DNA of 64,000 nucleotides from Zonotrichia leucophrys gambelii (taxonomy: Eukaryota > Chordata > Aves > Passeriformes > Passerellidae), in NCBI RefSeq assembly GCF_028769735.1, contig NC_088178.1, positions 20,348,357-20,412,356 of the forward strand, written 5' to 3'. The stretch's first letter is position 1; every line of letters begins with the position of its first letter. The notes under the pieces were generated by a model, which worked only from the letters and a program-made list of their open reading frames with translations, made no database searches and was not told where the DNA came from. Of the stretch, positions 26,801 through 39,400 are shown one piece after another. A program made the position numbers and the translations under genes.

Positions 26801-27296
26801 GAAAAGATATTAATGAATTGAAATGCATTGAGTTGGAAGCCACTACTGTGAGTAAAGATGTGGGAAACATGGTGAGCATGGAGTGCAAGGAGCACAAAGT
26901 GCTTGGCTTAGCAAACCGTGTCAGGGAAGAACTGATCGTAACAGGCGAGTCCTCTAAGTGGGGACAAAATATTGGGAATACATTTGATAAAAAAACTCTC
27001 TGGGCCAGCAGTCAAAGCATGTTATGATTCTGTTGACCAAGCTTATTAGACATAAAATTAATTTATTTTCAATGAATTGTGGCTACTTCATTGGTTAACA
27101 GCACTGTGATTTACTGCATACTGGGTTGTTCTGCCTTTGCTAGGTGCCTGTTTTCTTTCTGGTTGATGAAGAAATTGTTCTGCTTCCTGGCAGAAGGGAG
27201 CACAAGGAATTGCTCAAGCAAAATAACAAAAAAAATGTTACAGCAAGAAATGCTGCTGAAAAAAGGGGAAAATGAACTTGTACTCTTGTGTTACAG

Positions 27297-27344
27297 ATTC
27301 AGTGGTTCTTTCCTTTGACTCCGTTGGACATACAATAGGCTCAG
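27297..27344 (+). CDS. ST3GAL3: ST3GAL3 internal exon, 48 nt (stem region; likely cassette exon)
   Basis: This exon encodes part of the stem that joins the transmembrane anchor to the catalytic domain of the Golgi alpha-2,3-sialyltransferase ST3Gal III, which adds sialic acid from CMP-Neu5Ac to terminal galactose on Gal-beta1,3/4-GlcNAc chains. It starts after TTACAG and ends before GTACAA. It is read as AT, then 15 codons (SVVLSFDSVGHTIGS), then G. The leading AT completes a codon begun upstream (Asn if the previous exon ends in A), and the final G joins AA of the next exon to give Glu. From memory, the mammalian protein has SVVLSFDSAGQTLGSE at this place. The length is a multiple of three, so skipping keeps the frame and would give Lys-Tyr-Asp at the junction, which is how I recall the main human isoform reading. 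The acceptor is weak, with a purine-rich stretch close upstream. Identification is firm; regulation is inferred. Confidence 0.93.
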
Positions 27345-30300
27345 GTACAACATTGCCTTCTTCTCTATCTCCCACCTCATGACAAGGCTTCTACTTAACT
27401 GGACATGGTAGCCATGTTGGGAGGCAGGACACTGAGTCAGGCTTCTGTGGGAATCAACCATCTAGCCAAAGGGTAAATAGGTCCTTTCCCAAGTGCAGTG
27501 GGAGTTTTAAGAGCCTTAGTAGGACACAAGGATTAACCTGCGGGACTCTTCCCTTTCCCAGCGAGGAAGCGACCTGGACACGTGTTGATGATGCAGTTTG
27601 TGCTCCTCTTCTCATGTGAAAGGCATTAAGATGATGTCACCTACCAGCTGAAGAAAAACTGTTTCATGCTACTAGGATAGTTTCCCAGCTAAACAAACAG
27701 TTGAGTTATTTGGGGAAAGACATGAGGAATGCTTCCAGGAAGAAGACGAAGGAGTCGTAACTAAACCAATAGGGCTGGAAACTTTTTTTTTGGGTGGAGA
27801 TTGACCAGCATTATTGAACCCCAGGGCAAATCCTTCCCAATCTCATTTTGTTTGGAACCTAAGCATGACCTACAATGAAACTGAACCAGAAATTAAAAAT
27901 TCTTTTGTGCTAGGAGCACTTCACTAGATCAGTAACTCTCCATTTGGCTGCGTGTAATGTGCAAGCTGCAGCCAAGACACGCCACAGTGAGCATGATACT
28001 TGATGAAATTCAGTTGAAAGTGTGTATATAAGGATATATGAAGTGCAAGGGAAAGACTAAGAATTGCTCCTATAACTTTAAACCCCTTAACACTTAAAAG
28101 ATGGGGATATTTATTGTCTTCCACAAAAGACAAAACCTTCGCTTGGTTATTTTTTTTATCTTGCTTGCCAGCCTTTCCTCTTAGGTTGATAGGGGGAACA
28201 TGCTGCCTTCCAACATAGCACCTGTCTTCTGCCTGCACACTTTGAAAGAGAGCCTGCTGCCTGACACTAACATTGAAGCTTGAACACACATCTGATTTAC
28301 TAACCCCTCAACTAGTGGTAGTAACTTACTTTGTTTAGAACACCTCAAACTTTTTCTGCTCTCCCTGTATCTCCTCTAAAACTTGTATCTGGAAATAGAT
28401 CTAATCTTAGTGCATGATCTGATGTGGGAGTATCTCTAGGGTGCCAAATGGATATGTTTTTTGTGCATATGGGGGGAAGGAATCCTCTGTTCATTCTCTC
28501 TTACTAATTAATGTGTTATAACTGAAGTGTGTTGTTGCCTGTCTCCTGTATTGGGTGGTGGTCTCTTCAGCCTGCAGAAGTAGAGAGGAAGTTGCATAGG
28601 TTTGAGATATCCTTGCTTGAATTTTAACCACAGATTTTGTATCTGTGGAGTTAACCATAAATGTTTCCACCAATAGGCAAGTAAACTTAGTGATGAAAAA
28701 CAGCTCAACTACTCTGTGTCTTTTGGAGTTCTGTTAATCTGGAGGGTGGGAGACAGGCTCATGTGAGCCATGCACTACCTGGGCCTGATTTAAAAGCACT
28801 GGTCTTTGTTCTGCTTGCATTTTACAACTCAAGCTTGAGTTGGTTAGGAATTGAGACAGTAAGACTTGATCTTTTGTAAACCCTTTCACTGCAACAAGAC
28901 TGGCTTCCTTCATTGAAGAAATGTGAAGAAAACTCATATATTTGAGAAAGGAGGCTCAGAAATGCCTGAGAAAGCTGTATGTTTATTGCTCTTGTGTTTA
29001 GTACTTTGCACTTACTGTGCTGCAAGGTTCACCTTGCTCTGAACTGGTATGTTTAATAAGATGTCAAGATGTGTGATATCTGTCCAACTGAGGGATAGCT
29101 TTCCTTGTTGAACAGGAAGGAGAGAGAGAAAAACTGTGGCTATTGTGCTTCCGCTGTCCATCCCATCTCACCTTGCTGCAGACCCAGGAAAAGACAGAGC
29201 CCAGAAAGAACCCACAGAAACCATGGCAGCTCCAGGCCCAGCCATTCCCAGTAGGTGATGTTTCAGCTAAAGTTATATGCTTTGAAACATAAAATTACAT
29301 ATCCCTTTTTCTTTATTAGTCAAAACCAGCTGAGAATAATAGTCTCCCTGTTAAGATTTCATGCTGCTTAAAACTGGTACTTATATTTGCATATTAAACA
29401 CCTTAGAAGTGCTTTTTAGTACCTGTTAGTCATGCCATGTGGAGGGCAATGTCTTGTTGCAGCTTCTGTATCATACTTGAATTGGCTGTTTGTCCTTATC
29501 TTGGCTTTCCCCTTCACTTTGTCCCACATGCAAGTCTCAGTTTTCAGAAAAGCTGGAAATCTGTCCTTATGCAACTCAGATTAATGACACTGTCCAGGTT
29601 TTTCTGGATAAACTTTCTGAACTGAGTGTTCAGAAGCTCATCTGGCTATGGAGCTTCATAGGAGATTATTGGGTAGAGGGCATGTGAGCCAAATGTGTTT
29701 TGAGTGAGGCTGAACCATGAGGTTCATGCTGTGGTCCAGCCTTCACAAGTCCAGATGTTTTTGTAATTCTCTTCATGGCTGTCTGTTCCCTTAAAAGATA
29801 AAGCTTGAGCAGCTGAGATAAGTGTTTGATGTTATGTCTAGGCCAGAGTTTCAGCTGAAACCATTTCAGAAAGAAGGGTGTCATGCTCTGAAGTTGGGAA
29901 AACGATCAGGACACAGGGTGTTTGAGGAGTTCTAGATTTCATTCACTTGCCATAGACAGCTAGTGCTTCTTTTATTTTTTTCTTTTCTCTCTAGTTACTT
30001 TGTTTTACTTTGTTGCTACCAAATCAAACATTGGACCTTGAAAGTTAGATTTATACCCCTGCTATTTTTGTTCAAGACTTTTTCCTACCTCCTGTGTCTA
30101 ACAGCAAGCTAAATTCTTCTTCTCTAAGCCTTGGATAGGAGTGCACTGGATGTGCAAGTTTCCCAGATGCTACTGAGCTTGCTGAAAATACTGAATACCT
30201 TTGGGCTGTAGGCTTATGCTCTGGTCAGATGTGTTTGATTGCAGTACTGACCACTGATTCATTGCAGATGTTCTCACTTGCAGGCTTAAAAGGTGCTAGT

Positions 30301-33300
30301 TCTAACATTACAAGCAACCAAGTGTTATCTAGGTCTTGCTCAAATTGTTTGCAGGTATTAACTCTTCCGGATTTGCAGGCTTTGGTTTAGAGTAGCTGTC
30401 TGTTGCAGCTCACGTGCTTATGACAGCCCACATGTAAGACCATGCTTCCAAATGCTGAGTTCACACTGACAGTGGAGTAATCATCTGAGAATTTAAATCT
30501 GTGCTTCTTTTGGAGTCTGCTCTTAGTGATTCCTTAAGTCAAAGTCCATAAACCATTTTGGGAAAAGCTGTGAGAACTATGAAGGAAACCTTCTCTGTTC
30601 CATTCAGCTGCTAAAGATGCTCAGATAACCATTGTGTGAAGGATGAGAATAACCCTGTGTCTGTCCTACCAAATACAGCTCCAGAGTGAATTTGGTGACT
30701 GCTTGCCTATGTTTTAGATAGAGAGTGATATGGATGGAGGCCAGGAATAGAAATACAACTGAGTGAGGTATCAAATCTATAGGGCAGTGATAGATTCCTA
30801 GCATAAGAGAGAAACATTGGTGACTTGCAGAAGATTCTTTGCTGTTCATTTGATTTCTCAATGATACTCTGATAGTACAAATGTCTACAGTTGCACACTC
30901 TGATATTTCCTGGATTTTCAGGTCAGTGGTAATTAACTTTAGGCATTCTTAGTTTGAGGAAAGCAACTTTAATTAATGTTTGGAGCTGATGTGATTCTAG
31001 AGTGTTGGGGTTTTTCACCCAAATTGCATTTCTGTCTTAGGACTATGTGATAATGATGTGAAAGGAGAGATGAAATTACTATGTTGTATATTTCTTTGTT
31101 CCTGTAAGGCAGAAAGAAAAAAGGGAAATACATGTATTTTCTCTGCGGGTTTTAGTGGCTTTTTTTCTGCAGAAATGCTTTTTCCTTTTCATTCTTGATT
31201 AATGAAGTTCTTCTTCATTCTTTATTTTTCTGCGTGTTGACTGTGGGAGCTGCTTGAATCTTTGCCAGTGACTGTCATGAAGCAGTTTCATAGTCCTTAT
31301 GTGACTTTGCCAGTGTGTTCAGTATCATCATCTGTCTTATTAATGCTCTATTCCTCCAGTTGAAAATACAGCTGTGAATGATTTGAGGTGCAAATGTCAA
31401 GAAGTGGCTTAATGAATGCCTCAAATTAAGAGTATTTCAATGTGATTTTTCTCTCTCATGTGACATCTTTGCATCAAATCAGCACATCTTGTAAGTCACT
31501 AAAAGCCAATATAGATTACTGGTTTGTTAATATTGTTCTTGACTTTTATTAGGAAATACGATAAATTTTATAGAATAAAGAGTATGTTGGGAAACTCAGT
31601 AGGGCAGCATTAACTCCATTTGCCAAGTGGACTCATGGCAATAAATGTTTAGCAAAGGCTGTAATCTGTCTTGAAACAGATGACTTCCTGGGAAAAGTGA
31701 AAGGGCATATGTGTATCATAGGAGGAAATATTTCATCTTCCTATTGTAGTCTTTCCTAAATTCAGCTTAAAGCAGTCAGTTGCTTTTCTATCATTGGAGG
31801 TAGCTATAGTTTTATTAGGATGTGCAGATGTAGACTGGTGAAGTAAGCTTCTGGTGCTGGGCTGCAAGGGCTGAGCACTTCTGCTCCTTCTGTGATTGTT
31901 ACAGAGCAGGGAAAGGCACCAGGTACTGGGCTTTGTCTTAGCAGTTTTCTTGGTGTTTTTCTTGATGTCACTTGGCAACCTGCAGAAAAAGGTTGATAAA
32001 TGCATATGCAAAAGCTTGAGTGGGGGTGAGGAGGAAACTGAAGCATAGGCCTGCATGCAGTCCATGCAGGGCTGTGCTGAGAAGCTCAGGTGGCCTCAGC
32101 TGTACCACTCCTGAACTTGCCTTTGCAGTCTTTTTTATTCCCTGGTTATTTAAATAGAAGATAATGTTTTCACCAGTAAATTCCATCACTGAAGAGGTTA
32201 AAGGGAAAATCCTATGGAAAGTATGTAACATTAAGTCTTTGTTTATCCAGTACTTTGATTGTTACTCAGTAGTCCAGACTGCTATTTTTTTAACCTTGCA
32301 ATAAAAGCTTTCTTTTGTCCTTTTCAGTTGATCCATTTAACATGACTTTTTTTTTAATTAATTCTTTCTTGTCTCTCGAGTTCTAGCAAAATTATTTTAC
32401 ATTGGTGAACTCTTATAACTGTCCATATGTGTTTTCTTAGTCCAAGGTGAATGTGATGTGTTTGGCCTTTTTCATTGCAGAATAAGTTATTTTACTTGTG
32501 GCCTTTGCTGCAGATGTAGAACTTGCATGTGAATAGTGACCAGGGCTTGGCTCATATAGATCCTCAATTCTGCAGAGACCAAACTGCACTGGACAGGATG
32601 AAATGTATCAGGGTGGTCTGAGCATCCTTGATAGGACTTCTGTCTCTTAAGAATCATACTGATTTCTTTGACAAACACAAACATTTTGAATAAAATAGCA
32701 AAATTGAATCTTCTGCCTTCCCTCCTGTACTTGCAATTAGCAATTAAACACCGAGCTAGGACTGCATATACCCTGTCTTTTAAAAAAAAGTTTAATTTTC
32801 TATTTCTGCTTCTTTATAGCTATATTGGCTGCAGATGCAAGAGGCAACTTGAATACTTGCTAGATACTGTACACTGGACTTTATGGCTTCCTGGGTGGTC
32901 TGCATGGAGTTTTCAGACATGAGACAATGCATCTCTCACTTGCAGCTTGGTAGCTGGATTTCTGTTGGATTCTTAGGAGGAATTTCCATGCTAACGCCAA
33001 CATTGAATTTGGCACAGGATTTGCATAATTTATAGAAATTGCTATGCTTGGCTCTATTTCTGTTCATGTAATCCCAATTACATGCTTTATTATGAAATAG
33101 TTGTCAGTTCTTAGATTCTTATTCAGTTGTGATCTTCCTGGAAATGTAGAAATGCATTTTGGTTTTGACCTAAGATGACCTCTTGTTCTTATGATGCAAG
33201 ATGGTGCATGATGAAACTTCATTTTCCCTGTTTGTTCACTTCTGTGCACTGCTGTACCACATTGTCAACTGAGATCTGTAGGTCCTTAGCACAGGTGATT

Positions 33301-36300
33301 GTGATCTTTAGAATGACTTGTGCTCTTCTAATAACGTTACTTTTATCCTTCATGGGCCTTCTGTGGGCTGATAATACGAAGTCTTGTTCGGATTACTCCA
33401 TGATGTTCTTCCAGGGGATGCAAACCTTTTATTACCTTTACTCATCTTTTGCTTTAAAAGCAGATCCTGTGCCACAGAGCCATAGAAGTGTCTGGTTTGG
33501 AAATTGATGGGTCAGACATGGCCTGGGCTGGATCAGACTTACCAGCATGCTTAAATGTGAAGGGAGTTCTCCAGACTGTACCTGTGAGTGGCTCTGCATT
33601 GTCCTTCAGTGCAGAGACCCCTAATGATTGGGGTGCTGGGGGAGAATCATCCTGATGATGTTGGTGGAGGCCAGCATCAAACCACACTTAACATGGCCAG
33701 CTGGTCCAAGCTGATTTTTGGTGAAGTCTTTTTACCTTATTCTCTCAGACTATTTTGATTAATTTTCTCTAATATTCCAGCACTTATTTATTCCACTACA
33801 TGAAAAAGTGGAGAAATATTTCTGTATATCAAGGGGTTAACTTGGTGAGTAAGGCTTTAAACTGAGGTTATGGGAGGAGGAAGCAATGTGTAAGGGCACA
33901 GAGAGATAGCATGAGTGCCAAGACAGGCTATTGCCACCTCTGTTTTCAATGGAGAAAGAGGTAGGAATGAGATTGCCCCTTTCTCCAGTTATGAACTGTG
34001 TGATCAGTTCAGTTCCTCTCCTGCAATTGTCACACCTTGACCAAACTGTATTTTAGATTCAGTTGTACTTTGATTGTGTGGATCTGTGTTTCATCTTGTT
34101 TTAATTTAGACGCATAACTCCAGACAAGGATTGCCTTTTCCTGCAGCTTGGCTCTGTGTGTTTGATTTTCTTCAGATATTTGGGACTTTATCTGTCTTTT
34201 GTGAATCCAGGTCACTTCCAGCCAGCATGTGGGCAGGCTTTTGGCCCCTGTATTTGTAGTGATACAGCTAAATGACACTGGAAGTCTGTAACAAGACTCC
34301 AATTTTACTAAAAAGGGAGACAACTTTGAATCTGTAATTTTGGAGTGTCCTAGTGTCTTTGCTGGGGAAACAGCTTGTGATAGAGATTGATTTCTAAGCT
34401 TATAGTAATGCTGACTTCCAAAAGTGCCTGTGAGGGTGAGATGGCCCATGGTGAGAGCAGCATTTCTTTGTCTGCAGTAGCTTGCACATCTCACCTGCCA
34501 ACAAGAGGAAGGGTCATGGATGCTTCTGGTTTGATGTTACAGCCTGAAACTGTACTTACACCCTAGTGAAAATCAAGAACATACCCCTGCATCTGGCTTG
34601 AACCCAGAAATGTTGTTTTGTTTTGTAATACTTGTTTTTGGAAGTGCCTGTTTCAAGGTAGTGCAAAATAATTTCAGTGAACATGAAAACTTGAAGCCTT
34701 GGGAAGGTGAAACTGTTGTGACAAACAGAAGATAAATCTTGTGAAACATTGCAGTGGAGGTGTGTCCTTAGTGTTTAGCTCATATCTGTGTTCTGGTGCT
34801 TTGGTTGCAAAGCTGATGAAGTGCTGAGTTAATAGAAAGTCCAGGATGTTGTTGTACTTATGAGGAGATGTATCTCTTATTGCATTTCCTCTTTTTGTAT
34901 TTCCTGTTGGGAAGAAGGCAATGTTGGTTTGAATGAGATAACACTGATGACAGATGGGTCAGTGGCTATAGATGGTTTTAAAAAAAGAGTTATTAAAAAA
35001 AATTCTATATGTTTTTTTGCTTAGTACAGATGTTAGTTTTGGGAGTCAGAAGGGTTAATAAAAATTGAAGGCATGTTTCTTTTTATGGAATGGATACCTT
35101 CCTGTGCACAGTCCTACTGGTGGAGGAGGTGAGGTTGTACAGGACATAATTTCTTGTGGGAGGAATAAACTGGGAAGAAACTATGAAGAAAGCAGCACAT
35201 GGGGGAAACAGAACTGTCAGTATGTGAGGAGTGGAGGAGAGATGCACAGGTGGAGTGGGGATGGTGGGTGGCACTCGGGTGCTGGCAGGGAACAGACACT
35301 ATGTGCCAATATCAAGCGTGCACGTGTTCTGCAGCTTCTGTTACCTAAGTGATGTCAAATAGACTACTTCCTTTGGCTCAGGAATTAAACCTTAATGGGA
35401 TTGAAACCAATGGCACAGTTTACATTGGCCTGTCTGGTGCAATCATTGTGTCTGAGGTACATGTCTAGGCTTGGCTGTTCTGCTGGTAAATGAGAGTGAA
35501 AAGCTTGTGATCTTCAGAGGTAAACTACTGCACCAGAAATCCTAGAGGTGTCTCATGAGAAAAGTAATCTTGTATTTCCAATGAGGTCTCTTTCTAAAAG
35601 CTTATGAGATTTTTTTTTCTTGCTGTTTCTTTTAATCTGTGATTGGGTTATCTTTTACTTCTCTGTATTTTTTTTATTGTAGAGCTGTCAGACCCAGGGG
35701 TCCTCAGTGTGAGGAGGCCCCTGAGTTTAACCCAGTACTGCACCTTTTCCTTGTGTATCTCATGTGAATTCTAATAGTTTTAATTTTTGTATCCAGTGCT
35801 TGATTTACAAGATCACAAAATATTTAGGGATGCTGTATTTTGTACATGAGTTGCATATATTCTGAGTGATTTTGTTTCTGTAGCTGTCCCCTGTTCATGG
35901 CATAAACTGACTTTGCAGTTTTATACTGAAAACACCTGAATTTTAAGCATTTTTGCCACTGTGAGTGGCAAAAACCTTTCTCTTGAAAAAGAGCTGCTTG
36001 ATTATGAAGTTGTGGGTTGGAATGGACAAGGAATGAAGAAAAATTTCAAAGCTCTACATATCAGAACTTAGGAGGAATGTTTTTCATACAGTTTAGTGTC
36101 AAGATTATTTGTACAGCAAGCAGGAAAGCTTTGTTTATCACTGCCTAAGTGGTTTCAGTAATACTTTTTATCACTCTGGATAGCTTGCTTAATTCTAGTG
36201 ATTTCTGAATTAATGGTTACCCATGTGTTCTCTTGCTGTGGTATTTCCTGGAGACTGAGAAATGTTAATTTAGGAATACTTTGGAGTAACAATAATCTGT

Positions 36301-36403
36301 TAACAGCTGCTATAAGGACTTGCTGCTGTTCGGTTTTGGTGCCTTTTGCAGGGGAGACTCTTGCAGCTTTTATGATATTGTGTCCTTTGCTTTTGTTTTC
36401 CAG
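27345..36403 (+). other. ST3GAL3: ST3GAL3 intron, 9,059 bp, phase 1
   Basis: The intron is bounded by GTACAA at its 5' end and TTTTCCAG at its 3' end. It interrupts a Glu codon after its first base. I recognised no transposon, RNA gene or further exon in it. Sequence is AT-rich and unique. A compact hairpin lies at 35695-35723. Open frames of up to 154 codons on the minus strand (34030-34494) show no recognisable protein and are treated as chance. Confidence 0.88.
35695..35723. repeat. Short GC-rich inverted repeat (hairpin)
   Basis: CAGGGGTCCTCA and TGAGGAGGCCCCTG are inverted around a 3-base GTG loop. They pair over about 12 bp with a 2-base bulge and one G-T wobble. It is too short for a microRNA precursor. 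It stands out because the flanks are AT-rich. Confidence 0.7.
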
Positions 36404-36446
36404 AATATGACAAACTGGGCTTTCTCCTGAACCTGGACTCAAAATT
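36404..36446 (+). CDS. ST3GAL3: ST3GAL3 internal exon, 43 nt (stem region)
   Basis: This very short exon follows a strong polypyrimidine tract ending TTTTGTTTTCCAG and precedes a consensus GTAAGT donor. Only one frame is open: AA, then 13 codons (YDKLGFLLNLDSK), then TT. The AA completes a Glu codon with the G left by the 48-nt exon, or a Lys codon if that exon is skipped, and the TT is completed by G of the next exon to give Leu. The residues match the conserved YD(R/K)LGFLLNLDSKL segment just before the ST3Gal III catalytic domain. At 43 nt the exon is not a multiple of three, so skipping it alone would shift the frame and lose the catalytic domain. It lies 9.06 kb from the previous exon and 17.9 kb from the next, so accurate recognition of such a small exon depends on its strong splice sites. 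Confidence 0.95.
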
Positions 36447-39400
36447 GTAAGTAGAACAGTAGGATTCTTCTTCATTTCTGTAATTACAGCTTTATGTTGT
36501 AAGCAACTTTTATGTCACCTGGGCAGCTGGCTCACTAAATTCTGCACTTCTTCCTGGGGCAGCCAAGTCCTGCAGCAACCTGGCAATTACAACTCTTTCC
36601 TTGCACTAGGCTTTGCAGGCCAGCTTGGGTTATGGTTCACTGTCATTAATTCCTTAATAACTGATCAAGAGTCTATAAATACCCACTTGAAGCCACGACT
36701 GTCAGTCTGCTCTAGATAGCCTTCTCTTAACCTTCCAAATGAAAAATGAATTACAGATGTGAAAGCAGAAGAAATGGGAATCTACAATTTCCTGGGATGC
36801 TTAGGAGTTTATATTTCTTTCCTACTTGTTCCTTTCAAAATGGATATTACTATTTTTGTTGATGAAATAGAGCGGAAGGAACCTCAGCACAAGGCGGGGA
36901 CCTCTTGCTATGTCAGAGGGACACTGCAGTGCTGAAGGATGAAGATGCTTCTCATGCTTTTTGCCTTAAATCAGTCGAATTGAGCCTGGGTTGCCGAACA
37001 CTAGGGGTCAGTAGCCACCCTGTTTCTGAGGTCAGCAACCTGATGGAACTTTTTGGCATTGGGAGCAAAAACACTGCTAAAAGCCTTCTACTTAAAAGGG
37101 CCCAGAACCAATCTCGTGGCTTTGAATGACTTGAGAATCATCCCCTGCACAGCATGTCCTGTCAATATGAACCCCATTCTTAATGTTTTGAAAATATCAT
37201 TGTACCTATAGGGGGAAACAATTCAGTTTAATAATCATGAGCAGCCTGTGAGCTTCCATAATTGAATAAGAGCATCCTAAGTGTGTTGGGAATTGCTGCT
37301 TGCAGGAGATGAGAAAGTTTCTAGGTAGGAACTTCTCTTGCAGATGCAGCTGGGTACATAAACTCAGTTATAGTAACATATGGCAAAAAGATTGCAGAAT
37401 GCATATGAGAAAGAAGAAATATTGATTATTTGTTTATTAATTTTCCTCCAAAGGCTCTGTATCTTGTTCAGTGGTCAGGAAGGATAGTGTTGACTGCATG
37501 AATAGCTCAAGGTTTCTTTCTGCTCTGCTTCAATGTAGTGTTCTACAAAGTTTTTGTTGCATGCTGTCTGGAACCCATGCTGGTGACATATTTACCCATT
37601 TTCTTTGTTAAATTTTCTGTGTTGGGACATCCTAGTGATTCAGCAACAATAGTGTGTGTACCCATAGATGAGATTCACATGATACATTACCTTCAATTTA
37701 TACATGTAGAAGTCAAAGCAAAAAGACAAATCCAAAATTGTGAAGTGGGTAAAGTAACCTTTGAGTGAATGTCTGGGTGTTGGAGAGGGAAAATGTTTTT
37801 TAGCTTTTTAACTAGACTGATTGTTTTTTCCAGGCTATTTCTGTGTATTTTGTAATGTCCAATTTATTGAACACGCCCATTGACTGTCCACACACAGTTG
37901 TCATCCCAGTCTGTGCTGCATCCAAACCACTGCTTCAGTCTTCCTCTTTCTTCTCCTTCTGCTTGCACTGTCCTTTTCATTGTGCTTTTAGCAAATCCCT
38001 TGAGTCTTCCTTCCCCTCAGGCCTCTGTTCCATTCTTTTCCCCCTTCTTTGCTGACTTACCTGTTTGATTACAGCACTCCAAGGCACAGTCTGCTTTTTC
38101 TTATTCTTCAGCATGAGGCCAAGTGAGGTTTTTACCTGCTAGAGGGCTTCCAGAGCACTGATTTATTTTCTTAAAACCTAGCCTTTATAAACTTTCCATT
38201 GGTTTGATTAAGAAAAGATTTTGTTGACTACTTAAAAATATATATTCTAAATATGCATGTTTATTTTTCAAAGTCCTAGAGTTAACTTCTAGAAAGAGTT
38301 GTAACAAAATCAGCATGATTCAAATAAATACTACAAGTTAGCTTAAGGAAAAAGAAAGCAAGTACTGTATGTAGGTGAAATAACTTTTGTTTAACTGCAG
38401 CTTTGTTAGGTGTGTGTTTGGTTTTTTTTTTCTTTTTGTTGTGGTTTATTTGTTTCTTCCGTAAAATTAAAGCTGATCCTGCTTTGAAAATAGAGCTGAT
38501 GACCTGCAGACTTCACTTCTGGCCTGAATATTCTGAACTTTTTGTTTTTTTCTTTTTAATAGCATGGAAGACAGAAAATACCATAAAATTTAGGAAATGA
38601 ATTTGGGAAGAAAAATGGCTGATAGTGTAGAGCTACTATTAGCTACCATTCTACAAGTTCACCTTTGTTGGTCAGAAATTTTGTGGTACCAAATTTCTAA
38701 GTTCAGACTGAATTCAGTGGAACTTAGTGGTTAAAAATACTTGCTGTGACTGAGTCAAGATGGTACCATCATAGAAGCACTTTCTGGTTAAAAAAAAATG
38801 CTTAGAGTTGAAAGGGGTAATATGTTCTGCACTGATGACTTTACTGGCAGAAATAATTGAATTGTGTCTGTTGTTGTGATATAATCACTCTGGTGGAATC
38901 TTGCCATAAATCATAACTTTATAGGGTTCACTTAATTGACAGCATGTGAGAATCTTGTGTGACTTGAAGCACTTAGGGCAACAATTAGTTTTCTTTGCGT
39001 TCTTTTTCTTAATCTTTCATTTGCTCAAAACCTGATGCTGGCTGTGTCAGTTGATGTCATTGTAACTAGTGGCCCATAAGACCAACATTTTCTGCAAAGG
39101 TAGATCTGCATTACACCTTAAGTGCTCTGACTTGCATTTTGGATGTCATACAAAGGAAAACATTTGACATAACTAAGTAGTAATGTGTCCATTTGCCTTT
39201 GCATCTTTAGTTTTTTTGTGCATTGCTACTTGAATTCCTCTACCCTGCAGTTGTCCAGGGCTTTTATTCAGATGTAGTACGGTCTGCTGTAGTTGCAGGA
39301 ATGTGATGGCTTTGTTCTCCCTGAACTCATGGGAATGCTAATGAAACTAGATTTGTTCACTTTGGAAAGAATTCTGTCAGAAGCACTTGAGCAGTGTTTT

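Larger units (their letters stand above)
1..27296 (+). other. ST3GAL3: ST3GAL3 intron (3' part) upstream of the 48-nt exon
   Basis: No ST3GAL3 coding exon was recognised here. In particular, I did not find the exon for the cytoplasmic tail and transmembrane anchor (MGLLVF.../...YYSAWKLHLL-like), nor a bird counterpart of the small alternative exon known in mammals between it and the 48-nt exon. This stretch is therefore taken as at least 27.3 kb of one intron. All recognised transposon relics except one weak candidate lie in its first 15 kb, along with the minisatellite/CpG block. Bases 1-2999, 3740-5900, 6911-9309, 9441-12247, 12513-13899 and 14851-27296 show only AT-rich unique sequence with short homopolymers: A14 at 1159-1172, T10 near 8673 and A11 at 22851-22861. 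A (CTG)5 run lies at 576-590. Open frames in this span are short and unlike any protein I know. Confidence 0.8.

Noticed and set aside
1..27296. ST3GAL3 transmembrane-anchor exon
   Set aside because: Looked for strings able to encode GFLYYSAWKLHLL. The few TGGAAGCT occurrences (about 2160 and 20464) do not continue in frame. It is likely upstream of the window.
34030..34494. Longest open frame, 154 codons on the minus strand
   Set aside because: No recognisable domain or family. It lies in a ST3GAL3 intron, antisense, with AT-driven composition. One ORF of this length is expected by chance in 64 kb read in six frames.
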